From Geomonas silvestris (GTDB taxonomy: Bacteria > Desulfobacterota > Desulfuromonadia > Geobacterales > Geobacteraceae): 64,000 nt of DNA. Below the pieces are notes generated by a model. It ran no database searches. It saw only the letters and a program-made list of their open reading frames with translations, and was not told where the DNA came from. This document shows positions 21,558-30,812 of the stretch, piece after piece. Made by a program: the position numbers and the translations under genes. Position 1 is the stretch's first letter; each line of letters starts with the position of its first letter. Location: contig NZ_BLXX01000012.1 of assembly GCF_014193515.1 (NCBI RefSeq), positions 1-64,000 of the forward strand, in the 5' to 3' direction.

Positions 21558-23339
21558 CTACTTCTGTGCCAGACGGATGCCGAGCTCGCGCAGCTGCAGG
21601 GTATCGACCGACGAGGGTGCCTCGGACATGAGGCAAGCGCCCTTCTGGGTCTTCGGGAAGGCGATGACGTCGCGGATCGAATCGGAACCGGTCAAAAGCA
21701 TCATGAGGCGGTCCATGCCGAAGGCGATGCCGCCGTGCGGCGGGGTGCCGTACTCCAGGGCGTCCAGGAGGAAGCCGAACTTGGAGCGGGCGCTCTCCTC
21801 GGAAAGGCCGAGCATCTTGAACATGAGCGACTGCACCTCTTCCTGGTGGATCCTGATGGAACCGCCGCCGATCTCGTTGCCGTTCAAGACCAGGTCGTAG
21901 GCCTTGGCGCGGCAGCGGCCCGGATCGCTCTCCACGTACGGGAGGTCCTCATCCATGGGGGCGGTGAAGGGGTGGTGCACGGCGCACCAGCGGTTGCTCT
22001 CCTCATCCCACTCAAGCAGCGGGAAGTCGGTGATCCAGACGAAGCGGTACTCATCGCGGTTGTAGAGTTCCATCTTGGCGCCCAGGAGGTTCCTGAGCTT
22101 GCCGAGCGCGTCGTTGACCACCTTCGGCTTGTCGGCCACGAAGAGGAGCAGGTCCCCTTCCTCGGCGCCGAAGGCCTTGTCCATGGTGGCGATCTCTTCC
22201 GGGGTGAAGAACTTGGCGATCGGGGACTGCCAGCCGTCCGCGGTGACCTTCACGTAGGCCAGGCCCTTCGCGCCGTAGATCTTGGTGAACTCGGTGAAGT
22301 CGTCGATGTCCTTGCGGGAGAAGGAGCCGCCGCCCTTCACGTTCATCCCCTTCACGATGCCGCCGGAGGCCGCCACATCGGCGAAGACCTTGAAGCCGGA
22401 GTTCTTCACGATGTCGGTGAGCTTCACCAGCTCGAGGCCGAAGCGCAGGTCCGGGTTGTCCACCCCGAAGCGGTCCATCGCCTCCTGGTAGGTCATGCGC
22501 TGGATCGGGAGCTGCACCTTGGCCCCCTTCGCCTCGGAGAAGATCTTGGCCATGAGCCCTTCCATGATCGTGATGATGTCTTCGCGATCGATGAAGGACA
22601 TCTCGCAGTCGATCTGGGTGAACTCGGGCTGGCGGTCGGCGCGCAGGTCCTCGTCGCGGAAGCAGCGCACGATCTGGAAGTAGCGGTCGAAGCCGGAGAC
22701 CATGAGGATCTGCTTGAAGATCTGCGGGGACTGGGGAAGCGCGTAGAACTCACCCTTGGAGATGCGCGAGGGGACCAGGAAGTCGCGGGCGCCTTCCGGG
22801 GTCGATTTGGTCAGGAACGGGGTCTCCAGCTCCAGGAAGCCGTGCTCGGTCAGGTAGGAGCGGGTGAGCTGGGCCACTTTGGAGCGCAGGATCAGGTTGT
22901 GCTGCAGGGTTCCGGTCCTCAGATCGAGGTAGCGGTACTTGAGGCGGATATTCTCGTTCACCTCGACGAAACCGTCCAGGGTGAAGGGGAGCGCCTTGGA
23001 GGGGTTCAAAAGCTTGCACTCGCTGACCAGGATCTCCACCTCACCGGTTTTCATCTTGGGGTTCACGGTACCTTCGGGGCGGGCGGCCACGATTCCCTTG
23101 ATGGCGAGCACGAACTCGCTGCGGGCGGACTCCGCCTTGGCGTGGGCCTCGGGGGAGCGCTCCGGGTCGAAGACGATCTGGGCGACGCCGTCCCTGTCAC
23201 GCAGGTCGACGAAGATGAGACCACCGTGGTCGCGCCGTTTGGAGACCCAGCCCATGAGGACGACTTCCTGCCCGATGTGACTGCTTCTCAGTTCGCCACA
23301 ATAACTGGTGCGCTTCCAATCTCCCAGAAAATCTATCAT
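21558..23339 (-). CDS. aspS: Aspartyl-tRNA synthetase
   Basis: 593 residues, the bacterial type. The N-terminal OB fold binds the anticodon ([25 protein letters not shown]). The class II catalytic core has [29 protein letters not shown], motif 2 [23 protein letters not shown], and motif 3 [15 protein letters not shown]. The bacterial GAD insertion lies at about 300-410. Whether it is discriminating (Asp only) or also charges tRNAAsn cannot be told here. ATG 23339 follows AGGAGGG. Confidence 0.95.
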   Translation of the reverse strand: MIDFLGDWKRTSYCGELRSSHIGQEVVLMGWVSKRRDHGGLIFVDLRDRDGVAQIVFDPERSPEAHAKAESARSEFVLAIKGIVAARPEGTVNPKMKTGEVEILVSECKLLNPSKALPFTLDGFVEVNENIRLKYRYLDLRTGTLQHNLILRSKVAQLTRSYLTEHGFLELETPFLTKSTPEGARDFLVPSRISKGEFYALPQSPQIFKQILMVSGFDRYFQIVRCFRDEDLRADRQPEFTQIDCEMSFIDREDIITIMEGLMAKIFSEAKGAKVQLPIQRMTYQEAMDRFGVDNPDLRFGLELVKLTDIVKNSGFKVFADVAASGGIVKGMNVKGGGSFSRKDIDDFTEFTKIYGAKGLAYVKVTADGWQSPIAKFFTPEEIATMDKAFGAEEGDLLLFVADKPKVVNDALGKLRNLLGAKMELYNRDEYRFVWITDFPLLEWDEESNRWCAVHHPFTAPMDEDLPYVESDPGRCRAKAYDLVLNGNEIGGGSIRIHQEEVQSLMFKMLGLSEESARSKFGFLLDALEYGTPPHGGIAFGMDRLMMLLTGSDSIRDVIAFPKTQKGACLMSEAPSSVDTLQLRELGIRLAQK

Positions 23340-23449
23340 TACAAAACCCTCCTTGGTTTATCTGCAGGAAATCGGGTAACTATACCCAAAAAGCCCCCCG
23401 GCATCAACCAAAACCTGCGCGGCGGTGATCTGGATGCGGCTTGAGTCAA

Positions 23450-23487
23450 AGAGAAAGGCCCGACAGTGTGGCGCCGGGCCTTTCTCT
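23450..23487 (-). terminator. Strong bidirectional hairpin terminator
   Basis: AGAGAAAGGCCCG / CGGGCCTTTCTCT, 13-base stem. It lies between the GntR regulator's stop and the aspS start on the minus strand, ending the lactate-locus transcript. Confidence 0.85.
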
Positions 23488-23603
23488 TTGTACGAAAGTA
23501 GCTGCTAAAGCTCGTGGACTGACTAGTGACAGCTCCCCGAGAGCACCGGGGGGTGAGCCGAACCTGAAGACGGATCGAGCAGTCCCCCCAGCAAGGCGCT
23601 GGT

Positions 23604-24329
23604 TCAGGGCTCGCCGCCGCGCATCGAGACGTAGGCGCTGCAGCGTTTTTGGGCGAAGGTCAGGTGCTCCATCATCGCCATGCGGGCGCCGTCCGGGTTA
23701 CGCACCAGGATCATCTCGTAGATGCGCCGGTGGTGCTCGTAGAGCAGGCGCTGGTCCTCTTCGGTGAGGTAGACCGCACGCCAGACGTCGCGCTGGAACT
23801 CCTGCATGGCGTCGAAGATGCTCTGCATCATGTGGGACCAGACTACGTTGTGGGTGGCCCGGGCGATCACCATGTGGAAGTGGGCGTCCAGGTCCTCGGA
23901 TTGCTTGAGCCCCTCGAGGTTGGCCGCCATCCCCGCCACGATGGCCTCCAGGCGCCGGATATCCTCGGGGAGTGCGCGGCTCGCGGCGTACCAGGCGGTC
24001 CAGGATTCCATCCCCTGGCGCACCTCGATGACGTCGAGGGCCCGGTCGCCGTCGATGCGGATCAGCTTGGAGAGCGGCATCCCGGCGGGGCTCTCCACCA
24101 GGGAGCGCACCACCGTCCCACCTCCCTGGTAGCTCTCGACGAGGCCCGAGGAGGCCAGGGTGTTGATCGCCTCGCGCACCGAGGGGCGGGAGACCCCGAA
24201 CATCTCGGCGAGCTCCCGCTCGGGGGGGAGCTTCTCGCCGGGATTGAACTCGCCGGCGAGGATCGAGGTGCGGATCTGCTCGGCGATCTGGGTGGAAACC
24301 TTCTTAGGTTTTATCGGTTTGAATATCAT
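23604..24329 (-). CDS. FCD-type GntR family transcriptional regulator, LldR/PdhR-like
   Basis: 241 residues. The N-terminal winged helix reads STQIAEQIRTSILAGEFNPGEKLPPERELAEMFGVSRPSVREAINTL. The C-terminal all-helical FCD domain has the metal-binding positions (DLDAHFHMVIARATHN, EHHRRIYEMI). FCD regulators sense small acids. It lies at the end of the lactate gene run, and a TGGT-N3-ACCA box of the PdhR/LldR type occurs between lctP and lutC, so it probably controls lactate use. ATG 24329 is chosen because family members begin like MIFKPIKPKK; GTG 24338 is an alternative, and neither has a strong ribosome site. Confidence 0.88.
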   Translation of the reverse strand: MIFKPIKPKKVSTQIAEQIRTSILAGEFNPGEKLPPERELAEMFGVSRPSVREAINTLASSGLVESYQGGGTVVRSLVESPAGMPLSKLIRIDGDRALDVIEVRQGMESWTAWYAASRALPEDIRRLEAIVAGMAANLEGLKQSEDLDAHFHMVIARATHNVVWSHMMQSIFDAMQEFQRDVWRAVYLTEEDQRLLYEHHRRIYEMILVRNPDGARMAMMEHLTFAQKRCSAYVSMRGGEP

Positions 24330-24432
24330 AAGCGCCACGGATACTACATTAGCGGGAGCAAAGCAACGCTTTTCTGCTCCCCGTATACGTTATCCAGAAC
24401 AGCCTCCGGCGCCGTGACTGCACCGGTTTCCC

Positions 24433-25674
24433 CTACCCGTTCATACTCATCTGCAGCAGTTCGGTGAGGTGGATCACCTTCACCTGGGGGAGCTGTTCGG
24501 CCATCGCCTTTTTAAGCTGCAACAGGCACCCCGGGTTGCTGGTGACCAGGTAGTCGGCGCCGGTCTTCTCGACGTTGGCGAGCTTGCGCGCCAGCACCCG
24601 GTCCGACATCTCGGGTTTCTCGATGTTGTAGGTGCCGGCCGAGCCGCAGCAGGCGTCGGCCTCGGGGAGCTCCCTGAAGTCGATGCCGGGAACCAGGTTG
24701 ATGAGCGCGCGCGGCTGGCTGCGGATCCCCTGGCAGTGGGCGATGTGGCAGGGGTCGTGGTAGGTCACCTTGAGGTTGAGCGGCTTCAGCTTCTCCTTGA
24801 GGGCGCCGGCCTCATTGGCCAGGATCTCGGAGATGTCGCGCACCTTGGAGCTGAAGGCGGTCGCTTTTGCCTCGCCGTCCAGGTGATGGCCGTACTTCTT
24901 GAGTTCCGCGCCGCAGCCGCCGCAGTCCGTCACGATGAAGTCGTAGGCATCCCCCTCGAAGAGGTCGGTGTTGAAGCGGGCGGCCTGCTTCACCCCCTCG
25001 AAGTCGTGCCCCAGCATGTTGGGGGCGCCGCAGCACTTCTGGTCCTTTGGGGTCACCACCTTGTAGCCCAGGGAGGAGAGGAGTTCGACGGTGGCGATGC
25101 TCGCCTCGGAGAAGATGAGGCTCATGACGCACCCGAGGAAGAACCCGACGGTCCCCTTCTCGGTCCCCTGGGCCGGGGTCACCTCGTCGATGGTCTTGCG
25201 CAGCGGCGCGCCGGGGAGCTTGGGCAACAGCCCCTCCATGCGCCCGAGGGCTGCCGGGAACATCTTCAAAAGCCCAAGGGAGCGCACCAGCTTCTGCAGT
25301 CCGGAGAGCTGGTAGAGCCTTAAGGGCGCGGTGGCGGCCTCCAGGCGGTCCGGGTGCGGCACCAGCTGGCGCAGGATGGCGTTTTCGATGATGGAGAGCC
25401 CCTGCCCCGCCTTCTTCTCGCAACGAAACTCCGCCACCAGCTCGCCGGCGTTCACCCCGCAGGGGCAGGCCGAGGCGCAGGCCTGGCAGTCCAGGCAGAG
25501 CGAGACGTACTCGAGGAACTGGTCGGTGTCGACGAGTTCCCCCTCCTGGAACTTGCGCACCAGGGCCACACGGCCGCGCGGCGAGGCGGTTTCCAGGAAG
25601 GTCTCCTTGTAGGTCGGGCAATGCGGCAGGCACATGCCGCAGCGCATGCAGTTGATCAGTTTTACGTAGTCCAT
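24433..25674 (-). CDS. glcF: (S)-2-hydroxyacid/D-lactate oxidase iron-sulfur subunit, GlcF type
   Basis: 413 residues. Two [4Fe-4S] ferredoxin motifs at the N-terminus: CMRCGMCLPHCPTY and CLDCQACASACPCG. Two CCG domains follow, CCGAPNMLG and DCGGCGAELKKYG in the first, then CCGSAGTYNI in the second, which bind a further non-cubane-type cluster or heterodisulfide-like centre. It passes electrons from the FAD subunit (GlcD) to the chain. ATG 25674 follows GAGG at six bases; an upstream in-frame GTG has no such site. Gap to glcD is filled by a family A repeat. Confidence 0.9.
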   Translation of the reverse strand: MDYVKLINCMRCGMCLPHCPTYKETFLETASPRGRVALVRKFQEGELVDTDQFLEYVSLCLDCQACASACPCGVNAGELVAEFRCEKKAGQGLSIIENAILRQLVPHPDRLEAATAPLRLYQLSGLQKLVRSLGLLKMFPAALGRMEGLLPKLPGAPLRKTIDEVTPAQGTEKGTVGFFLGCVMSLIFSEASIATVELLSSLGYKVVTPKDQKCCGAPNMLGHDFEGVKQAARFNTDLFEGDAYDFIVTDCGGCGAELKKYGHHLDGEAKATAFSSKVRDISEILANEAGALKEKLKPLNLKVTYHDPCHIAHCQGIRSQPRALINLVPGIDFRELPEADACCGSAGTYNIEKPEMSDRVLARKLANVEKTGADYLVTSNPGCLLQLKKAMAEQLPQVKVIHLTELLQMSMNG

Positions 25675-25689
25675 GAAAAACCTCGATTT

Positions 25690-25803
25690 GGCCACGGAGG
25701 CACGGAGATCACGGAGTAACCCCTGAAGGTAAGACCTTAGGCCTTTGCCTTTCCCGCAGGTTTAAGCCGTTGCCTTTCTCCGTGTACTCGGTGTCTCCGT
25801 GGC
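25690..25803. repeat. Palindromic intergenic repeat, family A, copy 2
   Basis: Left end GGCCACGGAGGCACGGAG and right end CTCCGTGTACTCGGTGTCTC are inverted, enclosing about 75 bases between glcD and glcF. It is transcribed within this operon. Confidence 0.85.
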
Positions 25804-25816
25804 AAAAATTGCCTGG

Positions 25817-27190
25817 TTAGAAGATCTTCCCCGGGTTCAGGATGCCGTTGGGGTCGAAGGCCCCCTTGATGCCGCGCATCACCTTGATGCCGGACTCGCC
25901 CACCAGCTTGGGGAGGTACTTCTTCTTGGCCACCCCCACCCCGTGCTCGCCGGTGATGGTGCCACCCATGGCGATGGTGGCGTCGAAGATCTCGCCGAAC
26001 GCCGCGTGGGCGCGCTTGATCTCGTCCTGGTCGCGCTCGTCGGTGAGGCAGGTCGGGTGCAGGTTGCCGTCGCCGGCGTGGCCGAAGGTGCCGATGGTCA
26101 GGTTGTACTTCTTGGCGGTCTCCTGGATCAGCTTCACCATGGGGGCGATGCAGCTCCTCGGCACGGTGGCGTCCTCGAGGATGGTGGTCGGCTTCACCCG
26201 GGCCAGCGCGGAAAGCGCCACGCGGCGGGCAGTGGCAAGCTTCAGGGCCTCGTCGGCGCTCGCGGCGGTCTGGAAGTAGGAGCAGTGGTGACGTTCACAG
26301 ATCTGGCGGATCCCTTCGGCATCCTCCTCGACCTGTGCGGGATGACCGTCCACCTCGATAAGCAGCACGGCGTCCACGTCGAGGGGGAGCCCCACGTGGG
26401 CGTAGTCCTCGACGCACTTGATGGTGACCCGGTCCAGGAACTCGAGGGTCGCCGGGATGATGCGCGCCGCGATGATGTGCGACACGGTGAGCGCGGCCTG
26501 CTCGAGCTGCGGGAAGTGCACCAGCATGGTCTTCTTGGTCTTCGGCTTGGGGATCAGCTTCACGGTGATCTCCCCGAAGACCCCCAGGGTCCCTTCGCTT
26601 GAGACCAGGAGCTGGTTCAGGTTGTACCCCGCCACATCCTTCACCACCTTCCCGCCGGTCTTCAGGATCTCGCCGTTGGCAAGCACCGTCTTAAGCCCCA
26701 TCACGTAGTCGTCGGTGACCCCGTACTTGAGCCCCCTAAGCCCCCCCGAGTTCTCGGCGACGTTCCCCCCCATGGTGGAGATGTTCATCGAACCGGGATC
26801 GGGCGGGTAGAAGAGCCCCTTGGCCTCCACCTCGCGGTGCAGCGTGCTGGTGACCACCCCGGTCTCCACCGTCGCGGTCAGGTTCTCCTCGTCGATCTCC
26901 AGGATCCGGTTCATGCGGCTGGTCTGCAGGATGACGCCGGCATCGAAGGAGATGGAGCCGCCGGAGAGGTTGGTGCCTGAGCCGCGCGGGGTGACCCTGA
27001 CGCCGGCATCGTGCGCGAGCGCCATGATGCGCGAGATCTCTTCCAGGTTCCCGGGAAGCACCACCACTCCGGGCTTGCTCTCGAGTTCGGGGGTTGAATC
27101 GTAGCCGTAGCAGGCGAGCGACTCCTTATCGGTCAAGGTATAGCTTTCGCCAACGATGTCGGTGAGCGCCTTGATGAAGGTCTTTTCCAT
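25817..27190 (-). CDS. glcD: FAD-linked 2-hydroxyacid (glycolate / D-lactate) dehydrogenase, GlcD type
   Basis: 457 residues. The PCMH FAD-binding fold is clear: VVVLPGNLEEISRIMALAHDAGVRVTPRGSGTNLSGGSI, then DPGSMNISTMGGNVAENSGGLRGLKYGVT. The C-terminal FAD-oxidase domain ends GTFGHAGDGNLHPT and GGTITGEHGVG with the conserved His and Glu. With GlcF it oxidises D-lactate or glycolate to the 2-oxoacid. Neighbouring lctP and lut genes favour lactate. ATG 27190 follows AAGGAAA. Confidence 0.92.
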   Translation of the reverse strand: MEKTFIKALTDIVGESYTLTDKESLACYGYDSTPELESKPGVVVLPGNLEEISRIMALAHDAGVRVTPRGSGTNLSGGSISFDAGVILQTSRMNRILEIDEENLTATVETGVVTSTLHREVEAKGLFYPPDPGSMNISTMGGNVAENSGGLRGLKYGVTDDYVMGLKTVLANGEILKTGGKVVKDVAGYNLNQLLVSSEGTLGVFGEITVKLIPKPKTKKTMLVHFPQLEQAALTVSHIIAARIIPATLEFLDRVTIKCVEDYAHVGLPLDVDAVLLIEVDGHPAQVEEDAEGIRQICERHHCSYFQTAASADEALKLATARRVALSALARVKPTTILEDATVPRSCIAPMVKLIQETAKKYNLTIGTFGHAGDGNLHPTCLTDERDQDEIKRAHAAFGEIFDATIAMGGTITGEHGVGVAKKKYLPKLVGESGIKVMRGIKGAFDPNGILNPGKIF

Positions 27191-27309
27191 GTCGGTTTCC
27201 TTTTTATGCTGCAGTCGTTAGTAACCAGCACAAGACAACGTTCGGTTTTGTACACCAGTTCCGGGGCCGCAGCCAGTGCAGCGGTCACCAAACCGGAGCA
27301 TGCCGTCTC

Positions 27310-27999
27310 TCAGGGGAGGAGCAACGGCAGGTAGTACGGCGCGACGAGCGCGGTGAAAACGGCCGCGAGCGCCATGGCGACTCCACCCATGGCCCCGGCA
27401 GTCTCCCCTTCGAGGAGGGCAACCGCGGTCCCCTGCCCATGCGAGACGGTACCCAGGGCGAGACCGCGCGCCACCGGGTCCTTGACCCGCAGCGCGGTGA
27501 GGAGCGCTGGCCCCAGGATGGAGCCGATCATCCCGGTGGCAACCACGAAGGCCGCGGTAAGCGGCGGCTCGCCGCCGGAGAGCCGCGCGATCTCGACCGC
27601 GATGGGGACCGTTACCGACTTGGGGCCCAGTGAGATCAGGATGCCGCGTGCAAATCCCGCCACCCACCCGGCCCAGAGTACCGCCGCGATGGTGGCGAGC
27701 GAACCGGAGAGGACCCCGGCCAGGACCGGAAGCGCCTGACTTTTCAGCACCTGGCGGTTGTTGTAGAGCGGCAGCGCCAGGGCGACGGTCGCCGGCCCGA
27801 GGAGAAAGGTCATCGCCTCCTTGGCCGGCTGGTAATCGGCGAGCGTAGCGCCGGTCGCCTTGAGCGCGGCGATGATGACGAGGGTGCTCAAAAAGACCGG
27901 GTTCAAAAGCGGCTGGCGAAAGCGCATGAAGAGCGCCCGGGTGGCCAGGTAGCTCGCCAGGGTAGCGGCAACGCAGACGGCGAAGATCACGAGCTTCAT
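27310..27999 (-). CDS. lrgB: LrgB/CidB family membrane protein
   Basis: 229 residues with about six hydrophobic segments and the family core LGPATVALALPLYNNR, SLGPKSVTVPIAVEI and GTVSHGQGTAVAL. LrgB pairs with the holin-like LrgA. In other bacteria the LrgAB pair exports or imports pyruvate and is tied to overflow metabolism. Here it lies in a lactate operon, which suggests 2-oxoacid transport. It overlaps lrgA by four bases (ATGA). Ribosome site GGGAGG precedes ATG 27999. Confidence 0.93.
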   Translation of the reverse strand: MKLVIFAVCVAATLASYLATRALFMRFRQPLLNPVFLSTLVIIAALKATGATLADYQPAKEAMTFLLGPATVALALPLYNNRQVLKSQALPVLAGVLSGSLATIAAVLWAGWVAGFARGILISLGPKSVTVPIAVEIARLSGGEPPLTAAFVVATGMIGSILGPALLTALRVKDPVARGLALGTVSHGQGTAVALLEGETAGAMGGVAMALAAVFTALVAPYYLPLLLP

Positions 28000-28361
28000 C
28001 GCGGCGACCTCCCGTTTAAGGCCTGCACTGCAAGACCGGTCACCAGGACGCCGACCGCGGCGGCCACCACCAGGATGGCCAGGAGCGCCACGCCGCTTTG
28101 GCGCACCAGGGGACCGAAGGCCATAAGGCCAACCGAGATCGGGATGAAGAAGAAGGCGAAGTGCTTGAGGAGGAAGCCGCCGGCCACCTCGATGTGGGCC
28201 GGCTTCACGATGCCGGTGACGAGCAGGAGAAACATGAGGAGCATCCCCGCGACGTTCCCCGGCAAGGCCACGTGCAGCGCCTGGACCAGGAAGGTCCCCA
28301 GCCTGAATACGAGCCAAAGCAGAGCGCTTTGCCAGACTATGGCGAACAGGGTCTTGAGCAT
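27996..28361 (-). CDS. lrgA: LrgA/CidA holin-like membrane protein
   Basis: 121 residues, four predicted membrane helices. The conserved stretch ALPGNVAGMLLMFLLLVTGIV and LLKHFAFFFIPISVGLM identify the CidA/LrgA family. It is the partner of LrgB, with the two genes overlapping by four bases. Together they probably form a pyruvate or lactate-related channel; cell-lysis control is the older view. The start is ATG 28361. Confidence 0.93.
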   Translation of the reverse strand: MLKTLFAIVWQSALLWLVFRLGTFLVQALHVALPGNVAGMLLMFLLLVTGIVKPAHIEVAGGFLLKHFAFFFIPISVGLMAFGPLVRQSGVALLAILVVAAAVGVLVTGLAVQALNGRSPR

Positions 28362-28396
28362 GTCGTGTCCTGGCGCGGCGGGCGCGGGAGTTTACG

Positions 28397-28430
28397 GAAA
28401 AAGCCTCCCCGGCGGCGTCACCGGGGAGGC
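28397..28430 (-). terminator. Terminator of lctP
   Basis: GCCTCCCCGG / CCGGGGAGGC with an eight-base loop followed on the minus strand by TTTTTCCG. It separates lctP from lrgA, so lrgAB-glcDF probably need their own promoter or read-through. Confidence 0.88.
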
Positions 28431-28453
28431 GGAGCGTACTTGGACGACGGACC

Positions 28454-30403
28454 TTAGGGTACCATCCACGGGAAGACGTAGGCCTGGAGGGCGACGATGA
28501 TCCCCATGAGCGTGGTCAGGAAGAGCGCGTGCTTCAGGGTGAAGCGGAACAGGTTCCCCTCCTCGCCTACCAGGCCGGTAGCAGCACAGGCGACGGCGAT
28601 GGACTGCGGCGAGAGCATCTTGCCCATGACGCCACCGGAGGTGTTGGCGGCGCCGGTCAAAAGCGGGTTGAGACCCAACTGCTCGGCGGTTACCTTCTGC
28701 AGACCGCCGAAGAGCACGTTCGACGAGGTGTCGGAGCCGGTCAGGAAGACGCCGAGCATCCCGAGGAAGGGAGACAGGAACGGGAAGAGCGCGCCGGTCT
28801 TGGTGAAGGCCAGCCCCATGGAGGTGGTCATCCCCGAGGCGTTCATCACGAAGGCGAGGCCGACCACCGAGGCGACCGTGATCGCCGGGAAGCGCATGTC
28901 GTAGAGGGTCTTGCCGAGTACCTGGAAGAAGGCTCCGACCCCCACGCCGCAGATAAGGGCCGAGATAATGGCGGCGATCAGGATTGCGGTACCGGCGGCG
29001 GACATGAAGTTGAAGGTGAACTTGGCGGCAACCCTGGCCGGGATCTGCCCGCCGACTGCCTTGTCGAGCGCCTTGAAACGGGTCTTTTCCACCGCGTTGG
29101 AGGAGACCAGTTCCTTCTCCAGCTTCTGCAGCTCCTTGTTCTTCTTGTCGATCGAATCGAAGGCGGCCATGCGCTCCACGGTCAGGACCGATGCGCCGGC
29201 CGGCAGGGCCTGCTCGACGGCCTGGAACTTGTCCTCAAGGACCACCAGGTCGTTGAGTCCCGTGGCGAGCGCTGCCTGCTTGGGATCGGCGGCGGAGAGT
29301 TGCCCGGCCTGTTTGAGGATCTCGGCCTTCGCTGCGGCTATCTTCTTGATGCCATCCTCGGGCTTTGAGACGCTCTTCGCAATGGCGTTGTCGAGGCCGG
29401 AGATCGGGATCACCACCTTGCTCTTGTCGAGTGCGGTCTTAAGCGAGGGGATGCCCCAGATGAGCACCATGATGGTGAGCACCAGGTAGGGGGCCCAGGC
29501 GCGGAACACCTTGCCGCCCGAGTAGTTGTGGGTCTCTTTCCCCTTGGCCTCCGGCTCGTGGTCGAAGGTCCAGATGGTGGCCGGCTGCCAGAACTTGAGC
29601 AGGATGACCAGGGCGGCCAGGGTCAAAAGCGACGCGGTGACGTCCGGAAGGTAGGGGCCGATGTAGCTCGCGGTGCCCCACTGTGCGAAGGCGAAGGTGA
29701 CGCCGCAGACGATGATGGCCGGCAGCACCTCGAGGGTCTTCTTCAAACCGACCATGATGAAGATGACGTAGAACGGGATGATGACGGAAACGAAGGGGAG
29801 CTGGCGCCCCACCATGGTGGAGAGCTTCATGAGCCCCGCATCGTCGTACCCCATGACGCCGGCGAGCGCCACGACCGGAATCCCGATGGCGCCGAAAGCG
29901 ACCGGGGCGGTGTTGGCGATGAGGCAGATGGCCGCGGCGTAGAAGGGGCGGAAGCCGAGGCCGACCAGGGTTGCGCCCGCGATGGCGACCGGGGTGCCGA
30001 AGCCCGCGGCCCCCTCGATGAAGGCGCCGAAGCAGAAGGCGATCAGGAGTGCCTGCAGGCGCCGGTCGCTGGTGAGACCCGCAAGCGAAGCCCTGATGAT
30101 CTCGAACTGCCCACCCTTAACCGTGATGTTGTAGAGGAGGATCGTGGTGACGACGATGTAGAAGACCGGGAAGAGACCGAAGGCGGCACCGTGCAGCGTG
30201 GCCAGGCCGGCCAGCTTCACCGGCATCTGCCAGACGAACACGGCGATGGCGATGGCGGAGGCGACTGCGAGAGGGCCCGCCTTGTGCGCCTTCATCTTGA
30301 AGACGGCAAGGCAGACAAAGATGACAACCAGAGGGATGGCGGCGATGAGCGCCGAGATCCCAAGACTTCCCGCTACCGGGGTGTAGCTCTGAATCCATGG
30401 CAT
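28454..30403 (-). CDS. lctP: Lactate permease (LctP/LldP family) with a coiled-coil insertion
   Basis: 649 residues against about 550 for LldP of E. coli. Many membrane helices; family signatures are GAFIEGAAGFGTPVAI and GVFLTGSDTSSNVLFGG. It imports L-lactate with protons. Between about residues 335 and 458 a charged, soluble stretch (with KKNKELQKLEKELVSSN) replaces a short loop of the E. coli protein and is probably coiled-coil. It is divergent from lutC with a PdhR/LldR-type box between. AAAGGAGAG precedes ATG 30403. Confidence 0.93.
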   Translation of the reverse strand: MPWIQSYTPVAGSLGISALIAAIPLVVIFVCLAVFKMKAHKAGPLAVASAIAIAVFVWQMPVKLAGLATLHGAAFGLFPVFYIVVTTILLYNITVKGGQFEIIRASLAGLTSDRRLQALLIAFCFGAFIEGAAGFGTPVAIAGATLVGLGFRPFYAAAICLIANTAPVAFGAIGIPVVALAGVMGYDDAGLMKLSTMVGRQLPFVSVIIPFYVIFIMVGLKKTLEVLPAIIVCGVTFAFAQWGTASYIGPYLPDVTASLLTLAALVILLKFWQPATIWTFDHEPEAKGKETHNYSGGKVFRAWAPYLVLTIMVLIWGIPSLKTALDKSKVVIPISGLDNAIAKSVSKPEDGIKKIAAAKAEILKQAGQLSAADPKQAALATGLNDLVVLEDKFQAVEQALPAGASVLTVERMAAFDSIDKKNKELQKLEKELVSSNAVEKTRFKALDKAVGGQIPARVAAKFTFNFMSAAGTAILIAAIISALICGVGVGAFFQVLGKTLYDMRFPAITVASVVGLAFVMNASGMTTSMGLAFTKTGALFPFLSPFLGMLGVFLTGSDTSSNVLFGGLQKVTAEQLGLNPLLTGAANTSGGVMGKMLSPQSIAVACAATGLVGEEGNLFRFTLKHALFLTTLMGIIVALQAYVFPWMVP

Positions 30404-30812
30404 GACAGTTCTCTCCTTTGTTCGTAATGCTGTTTATATAATGGCGGTTGGGGCAGCGTGCGCGTCATTGCTATCTACGACGGAAAACCCCGTGCTGCGG
30501 CGGTTTTCCGGGTATCTCCGATGCCTCCGCGCCGCCTGAGCCAGCAGGAGAGCCATTCAATCAAACCAGGTTATGCGGGACTGGTAAGACCAATTGCCAT
30601 AATTTTAAAACACTGTCAAGATTTTTCGTCAACAAACCGAAAACGGCTTTACTTGTGGGACATTATCCCTTAGGATGCAGTTGTCATTTGGTCATATCAC
30701 TTCCGATACCTCGGGGCGCTTCCTGCCTCGAGGACCCTGAAAACCTGCAGTACCGCCAATCTCTAAAACGGTTTTTCCGGCAGACCAAACCAAGAACAGG
30801 AGGCGTCAGATC
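30404..30812. other. Divergent control region of lctP and lutC
   Basis: About 400 bases without a gene. It contains a hairpin ACGGAAAACC / GGTTTTCCG (about 30479-30509) and the operator box at 30582-30592. A TATATAATG (about 30435) may be part of the lctP promoter. The lutC promoter was not identified with confidence. Confidence 0.5.
30582..30592. promoter_or_regulatory. PdhR/LldR-type operator TGGT-AAG-ACCA
   Basis: The palindrome TGGTAAGACCA matches the established FCD-GntR core TGGT-N3-ACCA. It lies 179 bases from lctP and 220 from lutC. An overlapping inverted pair ACCAG...CTGGT starts at about 30565. The likely ligand of this control is lactate through the regulator at 23604-24329. Confidence 0.65.
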
